Below, piece after piece: positions 15,813-24,579 of a stretch of 44,999 bases of DNA. The notes beneath the pieces were generated by a model, which worked only from the letters and a program-made list of their open reading frames with translations, made no database searches and was not told where the DNA came from. The position numbers and the translations under genes are program-made. The DNA is taken from NCBI GenBank assembly GCA_028287035.1, contig JAQBQL010000266.1, positions 1 to 44,999 of the forward strand, read 5' to 3'. The stretch is from Labilithrix sp. (lineage in GTDB: Bacteria; Myxococcota; Polyangia; Polyangiales; Polyangiaceae). Positions within the stretch are counted from its first letter, which is position 1. Each line of letters opens with the position of its first letter.

Positions 15813-17093
15813 CTACGCTTGTTCTGGTTCCGCAGCGGTGGGCGGGGGAGGAGGGCAAAGGAGCGGGTCGAACGGCGCCGGGCGCGCGTTCTCGCCCTGC
15901 GCCGCCTGGTACGCGGGCACGAGCGCGGCGTAGACGTCGCGCGTCTCTTCGACCACCTGGCGGCCCACGGGCGGCCCGATCAGCGCGTCCGGGGGCGCGA
16001 GGCGCAGCACGCCGCTCAGGAACGTGGCGAGCGACTCGTCGAACTGCGCGACTGCGCAATCGCCGGGCTGGGCGATGTGGAAGCGCTCGATGTACGCCGC
16101 GTAGCTCTCGACGTTCGCCGTGAATCCGAACCACGCCTCGTCGAGGTGCTGCTGGCGCGCGCGCGCCTCGCGGTGAAAGTCGAAGTAGCTCTTCGCCGAG
16201 GACTTCCAGCGCGCGGCGGCCCAGTCGCGGAAGGCCGCCTCCATCCCGCCCGCACCCTCACGGATGAACGTCTGGTGATGCGCGTACACCTCCCGCAGCA
16301 GCCGGCACTTCTCTTCGAGCAGCGCCGGGTGGTGGCGGAACTGGCCGACGTGGACGAGCTCGTGGGCGACAGTGCGTTTCAGCTGCTCGTACGTGCCGCG
16401 CCCCAGCAGCGCGCGACGGAACACGAGCCGCTTGGTGAAGACGTCGAACGAGGCGAGGACGTCGTCAGCGTCCCTCGTGGTGCCGGCGCGGGCCAGCCAC
16501 GCCTGCGCCTCGGGCGGCAGGCTCGCGCGAGCGATCAGCGCGGCGCGATGGGCGTCGGCATCGCCCGCATCGTCGAACGTGACGGCCACGTCATCGAGCA
16601 GCCCCGACCAGCCCGTCAGGGCTTCGACGCGCGGGGCCATCTCTTCGAGCGCGGCGTCGATGAGCTCGGCGTCGAGGTGCAGCAGCCGCGGCCGGTAGCG
16701 GCGCGGACCAGGGATGGGCGCCGCCGGCGCGTTCGCCGGCCGCGTCGCCGGGACGACGACGGCGCCGAGGTCGACCTTGCCAGCGACGGGCTCCGCGCCG
16801 GAAACCTCGTGCCGGATGACCGGGGTCAGTGCGCCGCGGTGCTCGCCCTCGGAGACGACGACGTACAGCTCGGGCGTGCGCTCCAGCTCCAGCGGCTCGA
16901 GGTTGAACGCCTCCCGCGGGAACGAGAGCTGGAAGACGCCATCCTCGTCAGCCCAACCGGTGCCGAGCAGATCGTCGAACAACGCATCGCGGTCGGCAAG
17001 GGCGACGAAGAGATGAGCGCGAGGCTCGCCCTGCTCGTCGACGAGACGACCGCGGACGTGGAAGAAACGCGAGGCCGAAGACGAGGCGTCCAT
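15813..17093 (-). CDS. Zincin-like metalloprotease with N-terminal Ig/transthyretin-like domain
   Basis: RTVAHELVHVGQFRHHP carries HExxH (H244, E245, H248), the zinc site of zincin proteases. A downstream helix is rich in His, Glu and Arg (EEKCRLLREVYAHHQTFIRE). Residues 10-110 (FFHVRGRLVDEQGEPRAHLF and the following strands) look like a carboxypeptidase-regulatory/transthyretin-like beta domain. The end is a proline string. No signal peptide is seen. ATG at 17,093 is used; a longer frame runs back into the attR repeat and has no coding character. Length is 426 residues. It is the last gene before the right island end. No close family is recognised. Confidence 0.65.
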   Translation of the reverse strand: MDASSSASRFFHVRGRLVDEQGEPRAHLFVALADRDALFDDLLGTGWADEDGVFQLSFPREAFNLEPLELERTPELYVVVSEGEHRGALTPVIRHEVSGAEPVAGKVDLGAVVVPATRPANAPAAPIPGPRRYRPRLLHLDAELIDAALEEMAPRVEALTGWSGLLDDVAVTFDDAGDADAHRAALIARASLPPEAQAWLARAGTTRDADDVLASFDVFTKRLVFRRALLGRGTYEQLKRTVAHELVHVGQFRHHPALLEEKCRLLREVYAHHQTFIREGAGGMEAAFRDWAAARWKSSAKSYFDFHREARARQQHLDEAWFGFTANVESYAAYIERFHIAQPGDCAVAQFDESLATFLSGVLRLAPPDALIGPPVGRQVVEETRDVYAALVPAYQAAQGENARPAPFDPLLCPPPPPTAAEPEQA

Positions 17094-17289
17094 GCGGCGA
17101 ATGTCACACGATCCTGGAACCGGCAGCAATGCGCAGCAACGGGGAGCTACGCGGGAAGCACGACAGGCCGCTACGAGCGAGCGGCTCGGGAGGCCCGGTT
17201 GCCGGGGTGTAGAGCAAGCGACCTTCTGCTTCCCCGTCGACGCAGGGATCGTGGAGGCCGCTCCGAGCTTCTCGTCCGCGCTGTCGCCA

Positions 17290-17311
17290 TCAAATCCCGC
17301 CTCCCCGACCA
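17290..17311. other. attR-like site: second copy of the tRNA-Pro 3' end
   Basis: These 22 bases equal 293-314 exactly and then diverge on both sides: upstream GTCGCCA replaces the T-stem strand GCGGGT, so no tRNA can be formed. The position in a gene-free gap and the integrase remnant beside the first copy make this the likely right end of a 17-kb island. Confidence 0.75.
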
Positions 17312-17371
17312 TTCCCTTCGTCAGCGATGGCGCTCGTTGCGATGGACGTTCACGCCGAATAGGCTCGCGCG

Positions 17372-18121
17372 ATGAGCACCGCGCGTGACACGGCCATCGA
17401 CGACCTCGAGCTCTCGGTGAGGAGCATGCAGCTGTTGCGCGACCTCGGCGTGTCGACGGTCGGCGAGCTTCTCGACCGACCTTCGATCGATGCGCCGAAG
17501 CAGGTCGTCGCGGAGCTGGACGCCATCTTCGATGAGCTCGGGGTCACCTACACCGGCGAGTGGAGGACTCCCGCGTCGGCGCCGCAGCTCGCGGCGACGG
17601 GTACGGTGCGCGAGCGGTGGACGACCATCACGGCGTGGCTGCGCGAGCACGGACCGTCGGTGCTCGCCTCCTTCCGGCCGCCGGCGGACGCGGCGGCGAT
17701 CGCTGCCGCGGAGCAGGCGCTCGGCGTGACGCTACCGGCCGAGTACAAGGATTTCCTCTCGCTTCACGACGGCCAGGAGGACCTCGGTCCGATGGTCGCG
17801 CACTGCTCGCTCGTCCCCGTGAGCAACCTGGCCGAGGAGCGCGCCGGGCTGGCCGAGCTCCTCGCCGACGCCTCCTTCGACGGCGAGGGCACCGCGCCCG
17901 GAATCGAGCCAGTCGCCTGGCGCGAGGGCTGGCTCCCGATCGGTCGCGTCCAGCGGGGCGCGCTGGTCATGGACCTGGCGCCCACGCCCGCGGGCACGCT
18001 CGGACAGGTCTTTTCGCTTCACACCGACGACGACGTACGGCGCGTGATTGCAACGAGCTTTGCCGATCTGCTTTCGGTGTTCTTCGCGGAGTTGCAGGAC
18101 GGAACGATCGATCTCGACTGA
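17372..18121 (+). CDS. RNAP alpha-CTD-like domain fused to SUKH (SMI1/KNR4) domain
   Basis: Residues 5-55 (AIDDLELSVRSMQLLRDLGV, then STVGELLDRPSID) closely follow the start of the RNA polymerase alpha C-terminal domain, including IDxLELSVRSxxxL and the helix-hairpin-helix TVGEL. A linker leads to a SUKH domain at about 100-245: ALGVTLPAEYKDFLSLHDGQ, WLPIGRVQRGALVMDLAP and the closing helix SFADLLSVFFAELQDGTIDL. SUKH proteins are best known as immunity proteins against polymorphic toxins; alpha-CTD binds DNA and activators. No toxin is next to it. Length is 249 residues. It is the first gene beyond attR. Confidence 0.8.
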   Translation: MSTARDTAIDDLELSVRSMQLLRDLGVSTVGELLDRPSIDAPKQVVAELDAIFDELGVTYTGEWRTPASAPQLAATGTVRERWTTITAWLREHGPSVLASFRPPADAAAIAAAEQALGVTLPAEYKDFLSLHDGQEDLGPMVAHCSLVPVSNLAEERAGLAELLADASFDGEGTAPGIEPVAWREGWLPIGRVQRGALVMDLAPTPAGTLGQVFSLHTDDDVRRVIATSFADLLSVFFAELQDGTIDLD

Positions 18122-18162
18122 GCCGATACCGCCTCGGTCGCGCAGAGCGCAGGTCTCGGCGC

Positions 18163-18774
18163 CTAGGCCGTACGCGCGGGCGGCGCCGCGACCCAGACGA
18201 GGAGCTTGTCGAACGTCTCCACCGCGGCGCTGACCGCCTCCTCCGTATCCACGAGTAGCGAGGCGTCGACATGGAGGCAGAAGCGCTTCCACATCGAGCC
18301 CGTTCGGTCGCCGTAGCCACCAAAGAATGCGGCGCCCGTGGTCGGGCCGAGCGCGAGCCGCTCGTGCAGGTGCCGGACGATGATCCGGCCTCCCAGGGTC
18401 GCTCCTTCGAGAACGTAGAGAACGCCGAGCGCTTGCGAGAGCGACGTGACGCACGGCAGGTCCGCACACCGCGGCAGCGCCGCGACCTCGGCCGCCGTTC
18501 TTCCGAGTGCGCAGAGGTCGGCGAGGAGGAGCGGCACCTTGCGCCGGTCGTCCTCCGCAAACACCGCGTCGTTCGCGAATACCAAGCTCAGGAGCGCCGG
18601 CTCGATCGGCGCATGGAACCCGAAGAAGCCTTCGAGCAGGCCCAGGTAGGTCTCGCGCGTGAGAGATGGGCTCATCAGCGGCAGCGCGGCCTCGATCCGT
18701 GCGTGCGCGGCCTGCGTCGACGCGCGCAGCCGATCCATCCGCGTGGTCGTCGGCAGGCTGGGTAGGACGAGCAC
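18163..18774 (-). CDS. Biliverdin-producing heme oxygenase (BphO-like)
   Basis: The helical heme oxygenase pattern is clear: RLRASTQAAHARIEAALPL with the probable heme-ligand His, the LGVLYVLEGATLGGRIIVRH helix with its Gly-rich kink, and FFGGYG. The enzyme opens heme to biliverdin IX-alpha, iron and CO. Biliverdin is the chromophore of the bacteriophytochrome encoded divergently 136 bases away, which supports the call. GTG at 18,774 is chosen because TAGAGT lies five bases before it, as for other leaderless genes here; ATG at 18,738 is the alternative. Length is 203 residues. Confidence 0.85.
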   Translation of the reverse strand: MLVLPSLPTTTRMDRLRASTQAAHARIEAALPLMSPSLTRETYLGLLEGFFGFHAPIEPALLSLVFANDAVFAEDDRRKVPLLLADLCALGRTAAEVAALPRCADLPCVTSLSQALGVLYVLEGATLGGRIIVRHLHERLALGPTTGAAFFGGYGDRTGSMWKRFCLHVDASLLVDTEEAVSAAVETFDKLLVWVAAPPARTA

Positions 18775-18910
18775 CAAGCACTCTAAGCAGATCGCGCCGC
18801 CGACGGTGTCACTGTCGGCGTCGTTCGACGTCGAGGCCCTCCGCTCGGGCGCGCGTCGCATTTCTCTCGCGCCGCTAGGATGTTCGGCTCCCGCCGCGTA
18901 GGGTCCGTCG

Positions 18911-21262
18911 ATGTTGCCTGTAGCGCCCGGCGCCGCGTTGCCGTGGTCGAACGGCGTCTACAGCGTGAAGCGTCATGGCGTGACGATCACGAACTGCGAT
19001 AGCGAGCCCGTGCATACGCCCGGTTGCATCCAGGCGCACGGCGCGCTTCTCGTCGTTCGCCCCTCCGATCTCGAGATTCTCCAGATCAGCGAGAACGTGC
19101 ACGCGCTCCTCGGGCAGCACCCGGCCGATCTCCTCGGCCGCCCGATCGGCGCGGCCCTGGGCGACGAGCCGCAGGCGCGGGTAAGACGGTTCCTCGACCA
19201 GAAACGAGCAGATCATGGCCCGCTCTACCTCCTCACCCTGCCCGCGAGAGAGGGGGCCCCGGCGCTCGATGTGACGGTGCACACCGCCGACGACGTCGCC
19301 GTGATCGAGCTGGAGGCGACCGGGCGTACCGACGGCGTCGAGCCGGACTACGTCGGACTCCTCCAGAAGACCGTGAGCCGCCTGCACTCGGCGACGTCCG
19401 TCGGCGAGCTCGGTCGCATCCTGAGCGCGGAGGTCCGCGCCATCACGGGCTTCGGGCGCGTCATGATCTACAAGTTCCACGCCGACGGTCACGGCGAAGT
19501 GTTCGCGGAGAGCCGCGACGAGGCTCTCGCGCCTTGGCTCGGTCTCCACTATCCGGCCGAGGACATTCCACGGCCCGCGCGCGAGATCTTCAAGCGCGTT
19601 TGGTGCCGGCCGGTATCGGATGTCGCGGGGGCCCTCGCGGAGCTCGTGCCGCTCGCGCACCCCGTGACCCAGGCGCCGCTCACGATGACCCACTGCGCGC
19701 TGCGTGGTCCGTCGATCATGTACACCGAATACCTGCGCAACATGGGCGTCACGGCGGGGCTCACCATGCCCATTCGCAAGGGGAGTGAGCTCTGGGGGCT
19801 CATTGCCTGTCACGATTATGCGGGGCCGAAGCACGTCACGTACCCCGTGCGCGCGGCGTGCGAGTTCGTCGCTCAGATCGCGTCGCTCCAGCTCGACGGG
19901 GCAAGCGAGCGCGAGCACGTGCTCTATCGCCTCCGCGTCGAGTCCGTCCACAACGACCTCCTCGCGCGCGCCGCGCACGATGGCGGACTCGCCACGCTCT
20001 TCGACGGTCGCCCAGGAATGCTCGAAGGGCTCCAAGCCGGAGGCGCGGCTCTCTACGAGGACGCGAAGTGGTGGAAGGTCGGTGACGCGCCCAGCGACCA
20101 CGAGCTCGATGCTCTGGCTCTCTATCTGGAGGGAAGGCCGGAGCTCGGTCGAACCGCACGCGGCGTTTACGCGACCGACTCGTTGCCACAGCACTATCCG
20201 CCAGCCGCGGCGTTCGCGGACCGAGCGAGCGGGCTGCTCGCCATCGCGCTGAGCCAGGGCCGCCGGAACCTGATGATGTGGTTCCGTCCCGAGACGATCC
20301 GGGTCGTCGACTGGGGAGGCGACCCCCACGACAAGCCGATGACGTCGGGACCACACGGTCCGCGGCTCACCCCGCGCGCCAGCTTCGAGCTCTTCCGGGA
20401 GTCGGTGCGCAATCGGTCGCTACCGTGGCTGGACGTCGAGGTCGATGCCGCGGCGCGGCTGCGCGTCCTCGTGATGGACGTCATCGTGGGGAGGGCAGAG
20501 CACCTCGCTGACCTCAACGCCGACCTGACGCGCAGCAACGAGGAGCTGGATGCGTTCGCTCACGCGGCGGGGCACGACCTGAAGGAGCCACTCCGCGGCA
20601 TTCAGCAGTTCGCTCGTCAGCTCCTCGAGAGCGCGACCCGCACCGACCAGGAGGAGCGGACGAAGCTCGAAGTGCTGATACGGCTGACGATGCGCATGGA
20701 CAGCTTGCTGGATTCGCTCCTGCACTTTGCGCGGGTCGGACGCACCACGCTCGAGCTCGAGCCCACGAACCTCGACGAGGTGGCCCGCGAGGCGCTGGAG
20801 ATGGTGGGATCGCGAACGACGGATCCGAGCAGCGAGGTGACCATTCCCCGCGAGCTCCCGCGGCTGCGTTGCGATCGCGTCCGTGTTCGCGAGATCTTCG
20901 TGAACCTTCTCTCGAATGCCCTCAAGTACACGGACAAGCCGACGAAGCTCATCGAAGTCGGTTACATCGCTCGGGGCGAGAACATGCCGCGTCCGGGCGC
21001 GCCGACCGGTGCAGCCGAGCAGACGATCTTCTTCGTCAAGGACAACGGCATCGGGATCTCCGACAAGGACATCGGACCCATCTTCACCATGTTCCGGCGG
21101 CTCCACGCGCAAGACGAGTTCGGCGGCGGAACGGGCGCCGGCCTCAGCATCGTGCAGAAGCTCGTCGAGCGTCACCGTGGCCAGATCTGGGTCGTATCCA
21201 CGCTGGGCTGGGGCTCGACGTTCTTCTTCACGCTGCCCGGAGACGGCGGACCATGCGACTGA
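18911..21262 (+). CDS. bphP: Bacteriophytochrome sensor histidine kinase
   Basis: Domains run in canonical order. The PAS domain has TNCDSEPVHTPGCIQAHG (Cys29 is the expected biliverdin anchor). The GAF domain has HYPAEDIPRPAREIF (the DIP motif) and GVTAGLTMPIRKGSELWGL. A PHY region spans about 320-500. HisKA follows with His555 in AAGHDLKEPLRGIQQFARQL, and the HATPase has NLLSNALKY, DNGIGI and GTGAGLSIVQKLVERHRG. It should absorb red/far-red light and phosphorylate a partner regulator. Length is 783 residues. A TAGGAT -10 at 18,876 precedes the ATG. The next gene starts inside its last codons, so both are co-translated. The PHY tongue residues could not be checked in detail. Confidence 0.92.
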   Translation: MLPVAPGAALPWSNGVYSVKRHGVTITNCDSEPVHTPGCIQAHGALLVVRPSDLEILQISENVHALLGQHPADLLGRPIGAALGDEPQARVRRFLDQKRADHGPLYLLTLPAREGAPALDVTVHTADDVAVIELEATGRTDGVEPDYVGLLQKTVSRLHSATSVGELGRILSAEVRAITGFGRVMIYKFHADGHGEVFAESRDEALAPWLGLHYPAEDIPRPAREIFKRVWCRPVSDVAGALAELVPLAHPVTQAPLTMTHCALRGPSIMYTEYLRNMGVTAGLTMPIRKGSELWGLIACHDYAGPKHVTYPVRAACEFVAQIASLQLDGASEREHVLYRLRVESVHNDLLARAAHDGGLATLFDGRPGMLEGLQAGGAALYEDAKWWKVGDAPSDHELDALALYLEGRPELGRTARGVYATDSLPQHYPPAAAFADRASGLLAIALSQGRRNLMMWFRPETIRVVDWGGDPHDKPMTSGPHGPRLTPRASFELFRESVRNRSLPWLDVEVDAAARLRVLVMDVIVGRAEHLADLNADLTRSNEELDAFAHAAGHDLKEPLRGIQQFARQLLESATRTDQEERTKLEVLIRLTMRMDSLLDSLLHFARVGRTTLELEPTNLDEVAREALEMVGSRTTDPSSEVTIPRELPRLRCDRVRVREIFVNLLSNALKYTDKPTKLIEVGYIARGENMPRPGAPTGAAEQTIFFVKDNGIGISDKDIGPIFTMFRRLHAQDEFGGGTGAGLSIVQKLVERHRGQIWVVSTLGWGSTFFFTLPGDGGPCD

Positions 21263-22800
21263 TCATCGTGGACGACAACTCGCTCGACCGCGCCGAGACG
21301 AGGCGCCTGCTGCTGAAGGGGTCGGAGCGCACGTTTTCGTTCACGGAAGCGGCCAGCGTGACCGCGGCCGTGAGCATGATCCGCGACGCGCCCGGTGGCC
21401 CGCCAGATCTCGCGATCGTCGACTATCACCTGCCCGACGGCACGGCGCTGGACCTGCTGACCGGGCTGAAGGGCGATGACGGCAACGCCGTGTGCCCGGT
21501 GGTGGTGATGACCGGCGGGGACGTCCTGACGCTGGGACGTCAGGTCCTGCGCGCGGGGGCGCAGGACTTCGTTGGAAAGTCGTGGATGACGGTCGAGAGC
21601 CTCGCGCGCGCGGTCGACAACGCTGTGGAGCGGTGGGCCATGTCCGCCGAGCTTCACGCAAGCGTGTCACGGCTGGCGCGCGCGCAGCGTGCCGCGAACG
21701 TCGGCACCTGGGACTGGAGCCTCGTGGCCAACGAGGCGACCTGGACTGACGAGGCTTGGCGTCTCTTCGGTGCCGCCCGGGTTCCAGGCCCGGTGAGCTA
21801 CGACTTCTGGCTGAGGACCGTGCACCCGGACGATCGTGAAGCTGCCGCGGCGCACGCGCTCGAAGCGCGGCGTACCGGTATCTATCGATGCGAGTATCGC
21901 GTTCGCCACGCCGACGGGACGGTGCTGATGCTCGAGTCGCTCGGCGAGGGCGAATTCGGGCCTTCCGGCGCGCCGGTTCGGTTGCTGGGCACCGTGCGCG
22001 ACGTGACCGCTCGGCACCAGGCCGATCAGGCGCTCAAGGCGGCGCTCGAGCAGGCGAAACAAGCCGTCGTGCAGCGCGATCATCTGGTCTCGCTCATCTC
22101 GCACGACCTTCGCGCTCCCCTGAACAACATCCTTCTCAGCACCTCGCTCCTGGAGGGGCATGTCGCGGACGCGGCGCTGTTGATTCCTGGGCGCATCACG
22201 CGACAGGTCACCCGTATGGCCAGGATGGTGGACGAGCTGCTCGACGTCTCCCAGTTGCGCGCCGGACAGCGCCTCGCGCTCGATCTCTCCGAGGTCGAGA
22301 TCATCGGCATGCTGCGCGAGACCGCGCAGAACATGCAAACGATGTCTCCGATGCATCGCATCGTCATCGATGCGGGTGTGCCGTCGCTGGTCGGTCGCTG
22401 GGATCGGGCACGCATCGAGCGCGTCGTGACCAATCTCCTCTCCAATGCCGTGAAGTACAGCCCCGACGGCGGGCCCGTCTCGGTCACCGTGGAGCACGAT
22501 GCGGCGGCGCAAGGCTCGCCAACGGCGGTTCTGCGGGTGTCCGACGAGGGGATCGGCATCGCCGCCAGCGACCGCCCGCGGGTGTTCGAGTGGTTCTCCC
22601 GTGGTCGGAACGCGCGCCGCATCGGCATTGCCGGCATCGGAATCGGTCTCGCCGGCGTGAAAGACATCGTCGAACAGCACGGCGGCACCATTGACATCGA
22701 GAGCAATTCGCCTCGGGGGTCCATCTTCACGTTGAGGATCCCGCTGCACCCACCGCCGCTGCCCTTGCCGCCGGAATCCGACCGAACGCTGTGTGCTTGA
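21253..22800 (+). CDS. REC-PAS-histidine kinase hybrid
   Basis: ATG overlaps the phytochrome stop by ten bases. A receiver domain (MRLIIVDDNSLDRAETRRLL, phospho-acceptor Asp57 in AIVDYHLPDG) is followed by a PAS domain (VGTWDWSLVANEATWTDEAW and WLRTVHPDDREAAAAH). Then come a HisKA with His284 (LVSLISHDLRAPLNNILLST) and an HATPase (VVTNLLSNAVKYSPDGGPVS, GIGLAGVKDIVEQHGG). The receiver would accept phosphate from the overlapping phytochrome kinase and the kinase module would pass a signal on. There is no DNA-binding output. Length is 515 residues. The final partner is not in this window. Confidence 0.9.
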   Translation: MRLIIVDDNSLDRAETRRLLLKGSERTFSFTEAASVTAAVSMIRDAPGGPPDLAIVDYHLPDGTALDLLTGLKGDDGNAVCPVVVMTGGDVLTLGRQVLRAGAQDFVGKSWMTVESLARAVDNAVERWAMSAELHASVSRLARAQRAANVGTWDWSLVANEATWTDEAWRLFGAARVPGPVSYDFWLRTVHPDDREAAAAHALEARRTGIYRCEYRVRHADGTVLMLESLGEGEFGPSGAPVRLLGTVRDVTARHQADQALKAALEQAKQAVVQRDHLVSLISHDLRAPLNNILLSTSLLEGHVADAALLIPGRITRQVTRMARMVDELLDVSQLRAGQRLALDLSEVEIIGMLRETAQNMQTMSPMHRIVIDAGVPSLVGRWDRARIERVVTNLLSNAVKYSPDGGPVSVTVEHDAAAQGSPTAVLRVSDEGIGIAASDRPRVFEWFSRGRNARRIGIAGIGIGLAGVKDIVEQHGGTIDIESNSPRGSIFTLRIPLHPPPLPLPPESDRTLCA

Positions 22801-22874
22801 GGCACGCAGCGCTTGAACCTGCCGGGACAGCGCATTGCCTCTCCCGCGGCGTTGCACGAGGGCGGCTCTCGCCG

Positions 22875-23519
22875 TCAGAGGCCGCGGGTATTCGCCTCGA
22901 GCTGGGCGGCGAACGCGCGTACGTAGGCGGGGCGTGCCTCGCCGCGGGCAACGTACGCGGCAAGCGTCGGATGCTCGGCGAGGATTCCCGACGGCCGCAG
23001 TCGCAGCAGCACCGACGCCATCATCAGGTCGCCCGCGCTGAACGCGCCGTCGAGCCACTCGGCCCCGCCGAGATGGCGCGCGAGCTGGTCGAGCCGCTCG
23101 ACGATGCGCTCCTTCACGCCGGGTAGCCGCTCCGCGGTCCAGGGCTTGTCACCCTCGAGGAGCTTCGCCGTCATGAGCTCGAGGATCGGCGGCTCCACGG
23201 TGCTGAGCGCGGCGAAGAGCCACGCCATCGCGCGCGCCCGGGCTCCGGCGCCCTCCGGCAGCAGCCCCGCATGGCTCTGCGCGATGTGGAGCACGATCGC
23301 TCCGGTCTCGAAGAGCCGGATCGCGCCGTCCTCGTAGGTCGGGATCTGACCGAAGGGATGCAGCGCCAGATGCGCGGGCTCCTTCAGCCCGCGAAACGAC
23401 ACGGCACGGACCTCGTAGGGGAGGCCGACTTCCTCGAGCGCCCAGCGGACGCGCGTATCACGAGCGAGTCCCATGCCGCCGTCGGGTGAGCGCTCGAAAG
23501 CAGTGATGGTGATGGTCAT
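22875..23519 (-). CDS. Glutathione S-transferase family protein
   Basis: The thioredoxin-like N-terminal domain (RVRWALEEVGLPYEVRAVSF, HPFGQIPTYEDGAIRLFETG with the cis-Pro and the Glu-Ser/Thr glutathione pocket) is followed by an all-helical domain (WLDGAFSAGDLMMASVLLRL with the usual N-cap Ser-Ala-x-Asp). It should conjugate or reduce substrates with glutathione in the cytoplasm. ATG at 23,519 has AGGAA upstream; in-frame sequence further upstream is not conserved. Length is 214 residues, normal for the family. Confidence 0.88.
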   Translation of the reverse strand: MTITITAFERSPDGGMGLARDTRVRWALEEVGLPYEVRAVSFRGLKEPAHLALHPFGQIPTYEDGAIRLFETGAIVLHIAQSHAGLLPEGAGARARAMAWLFAALSTVEPPILELMTAKLLEGDKPWTAERLPGVKERIVERLDQLARHLGGAEWLDGAFSAGDLMMASVLLRLRPSGILAEHPTLAAYVARGEARPAYVRAFAAQLEANTRGL

Positions 23520-23565
23520 CGAGATTCCTGTCGTCCGGAGGGACGTCGATCGTAGCCCGCCGTGA

Positions 23566-23571
23566 GATACT
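23566..23571 (+). promoter_or_regulatory. -10 element GATACT, leaderless start
   Basis: GATACT is followed by seven bases and then ATG at 23,579, so transcription should begin at the start codon. No ribosome binding site is present. Confidence 0.45.
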
Positions 23572-23578
23572 CGTGCGA

Positions 23579-23953
23579 ATGGCGAAGGCCTGGAAGGAAC
23601 CCCTGGACGCATCCCGCCATCGGGACCACTTTCGGGCGGGCGGCGCAGCCTCCCGCGAGCCGCTGCCGATGGGCAGCGGGTTCAGCTACTTCGTGGAGGT
23701 CGCTGGCTTCACGTTCGAGTTCGCATCGGTCGCGCAGATCGAGGAGTGCTTGGCATTCTTCGAAACGCGTATTCACGATTGCTCGCGCAAACAGGTGTTC
23801 GTGCACGAGAAGGGCGAGTGGCAGGCCTGGCATGAACGACTGCCCGCTCGCATCCTCAAGGGCTCCAAGCGAGAGCGCGTGACGAGGGCGCTGCGGGAGG
23901 CCGTCGTCTCCTTTGCGACGCCAGCCCGTCCCTCTACGGGCACATCCACATGA
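23579..23953 (+). CDS. Small unknown cytoplasmic protein
   Basis: The 124-residue product has no signal or membrane helix. After a short basic start, SGFSYFVEVAGFTFEFASVA and IEECLAFFETRIHDCSRKQV alternate strand and helix, and a basic helix (GSKRERVTRALREAVVSF) closes it. I do not recognise the family. ATG is preferred over in-frame GTG at 23,573 because of the -10 spacing. Its end overlaps the end of the convergent next gene by 20 bases. Confidence 0.6.
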   Translation: MAKAWKEPLDASRHRDHFRAGGAASREPLPMGSGFSYFVEVAGFTFEFASVAQIEECLAFFETRIHDCSRKQVFVHEKGEWQAWHERLPARILKGSKRERVTRALREAVVSFATPARPSTGTST

Positions 23954-24461
23954 AGACCTGTCTGTTCTCGGCGACGGCCCTCCGGGCGAGGTCCGCGAGG
24001 GCAGCGAGGTATTCGCCAAGGTTCGTATCCGTGGCCTCGTTCCATTTCTCGAGGCATGCCTCCAGGGCATCTGGATTCATGCGGGCGAGTCGATCGACGA
24101 GGAGCTGCGGCGTGCGGAGAATGACCTCCTCGCTCTCCGGTGGGCCGTGGAGCGGAAATTCGTAGACGTCCGCGGCCTCCAGCTCCGGTCCCTCGAGGAC
24201 CACCCGAACGAGCTCCTCGATGTCCGCGGTGCTGAGGCCCTTCAAGTCGACCCGGAAAAGCGGCGCGAGATTCGCGTGCAGAGCGGCGCCGGGCTCGAAA
24301 GGGTCGGCGGGATCCGGGGACGTCGTCGTGATCTCGCGCGGCTGCTTCGTGAACGGGTTGACGACGGTGCGCTTCACCGCGTGGGGAAGGGGATCCTTCC
24401 AGCCGGGGCAGGCGGTGCGGAGCTCGGCCATCGACGCGAGAAAGAAGTGGGTGAGCGGCAT
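23934..24461 (-). CDS. Unknown protein
   Basis: The 175-residue product (MPLTHFFLASMAELRTACPG, WKDPLPHAVKRTVVNPFTKQ and a helical C-terminal half ending VFMWMCP) is acidic and lacks signals or known motifs. The acidic LSTADIEELVRVVLEGPELE and the later helices suggest a soluble binding protein. ATG at 24,461 is preceded by TTACAA and no ribosome site; ATG at 24,431 is possible. It converges on the preceding small gene. Confidence 0.6.
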   Translation of the reverse strand: MPLTHFFLASMAELRTACPGWKDPLPHAVKRTVVNPFTKQPREITTTSPDPADPFEPGAALHANLAPLFRVDLKGLSTADIEELVRVVLEGPELEAADVYEFPLHGPPESEEVILRTPQLLVDRLARMNPDALEACLEKWNEATDTNLGEYLAALADLARRAVAENRQVFMWMCP

Positions 24462-24579
24462 GCGGCGTTGTAACCGCTGCGATGCGGAGAGGCCAGGATG
24501 GATCGGAAGCCCACCTCGACGAGCTCGCAGAATCAGCAATTGTCGCGGCGCTTCTGCGTCCTCGACGCGCTCGCCGCCT

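Noticed and set aside
17283..17311. A second tRNA-Pro gene
   Set aside because: Only the 3' half of the T arm, the acceptor strand and CCA are present; no anticodon or D arm can be formed.
17094..17312. N-terminal extension of the zincin-like protease to 17,312
   Set aside because: The added residues come from the attR repeat and uncharacterised intergenic DNA, lack coding bias and would start in the tRNA fragment.
18875..20356. 493-codon minus-strand frame over the phytochrome
   Set aside because: The opposite strand encodes an unmistakable PAS-GAF-PHY sensor; the mirror frame has no recognisable feature.
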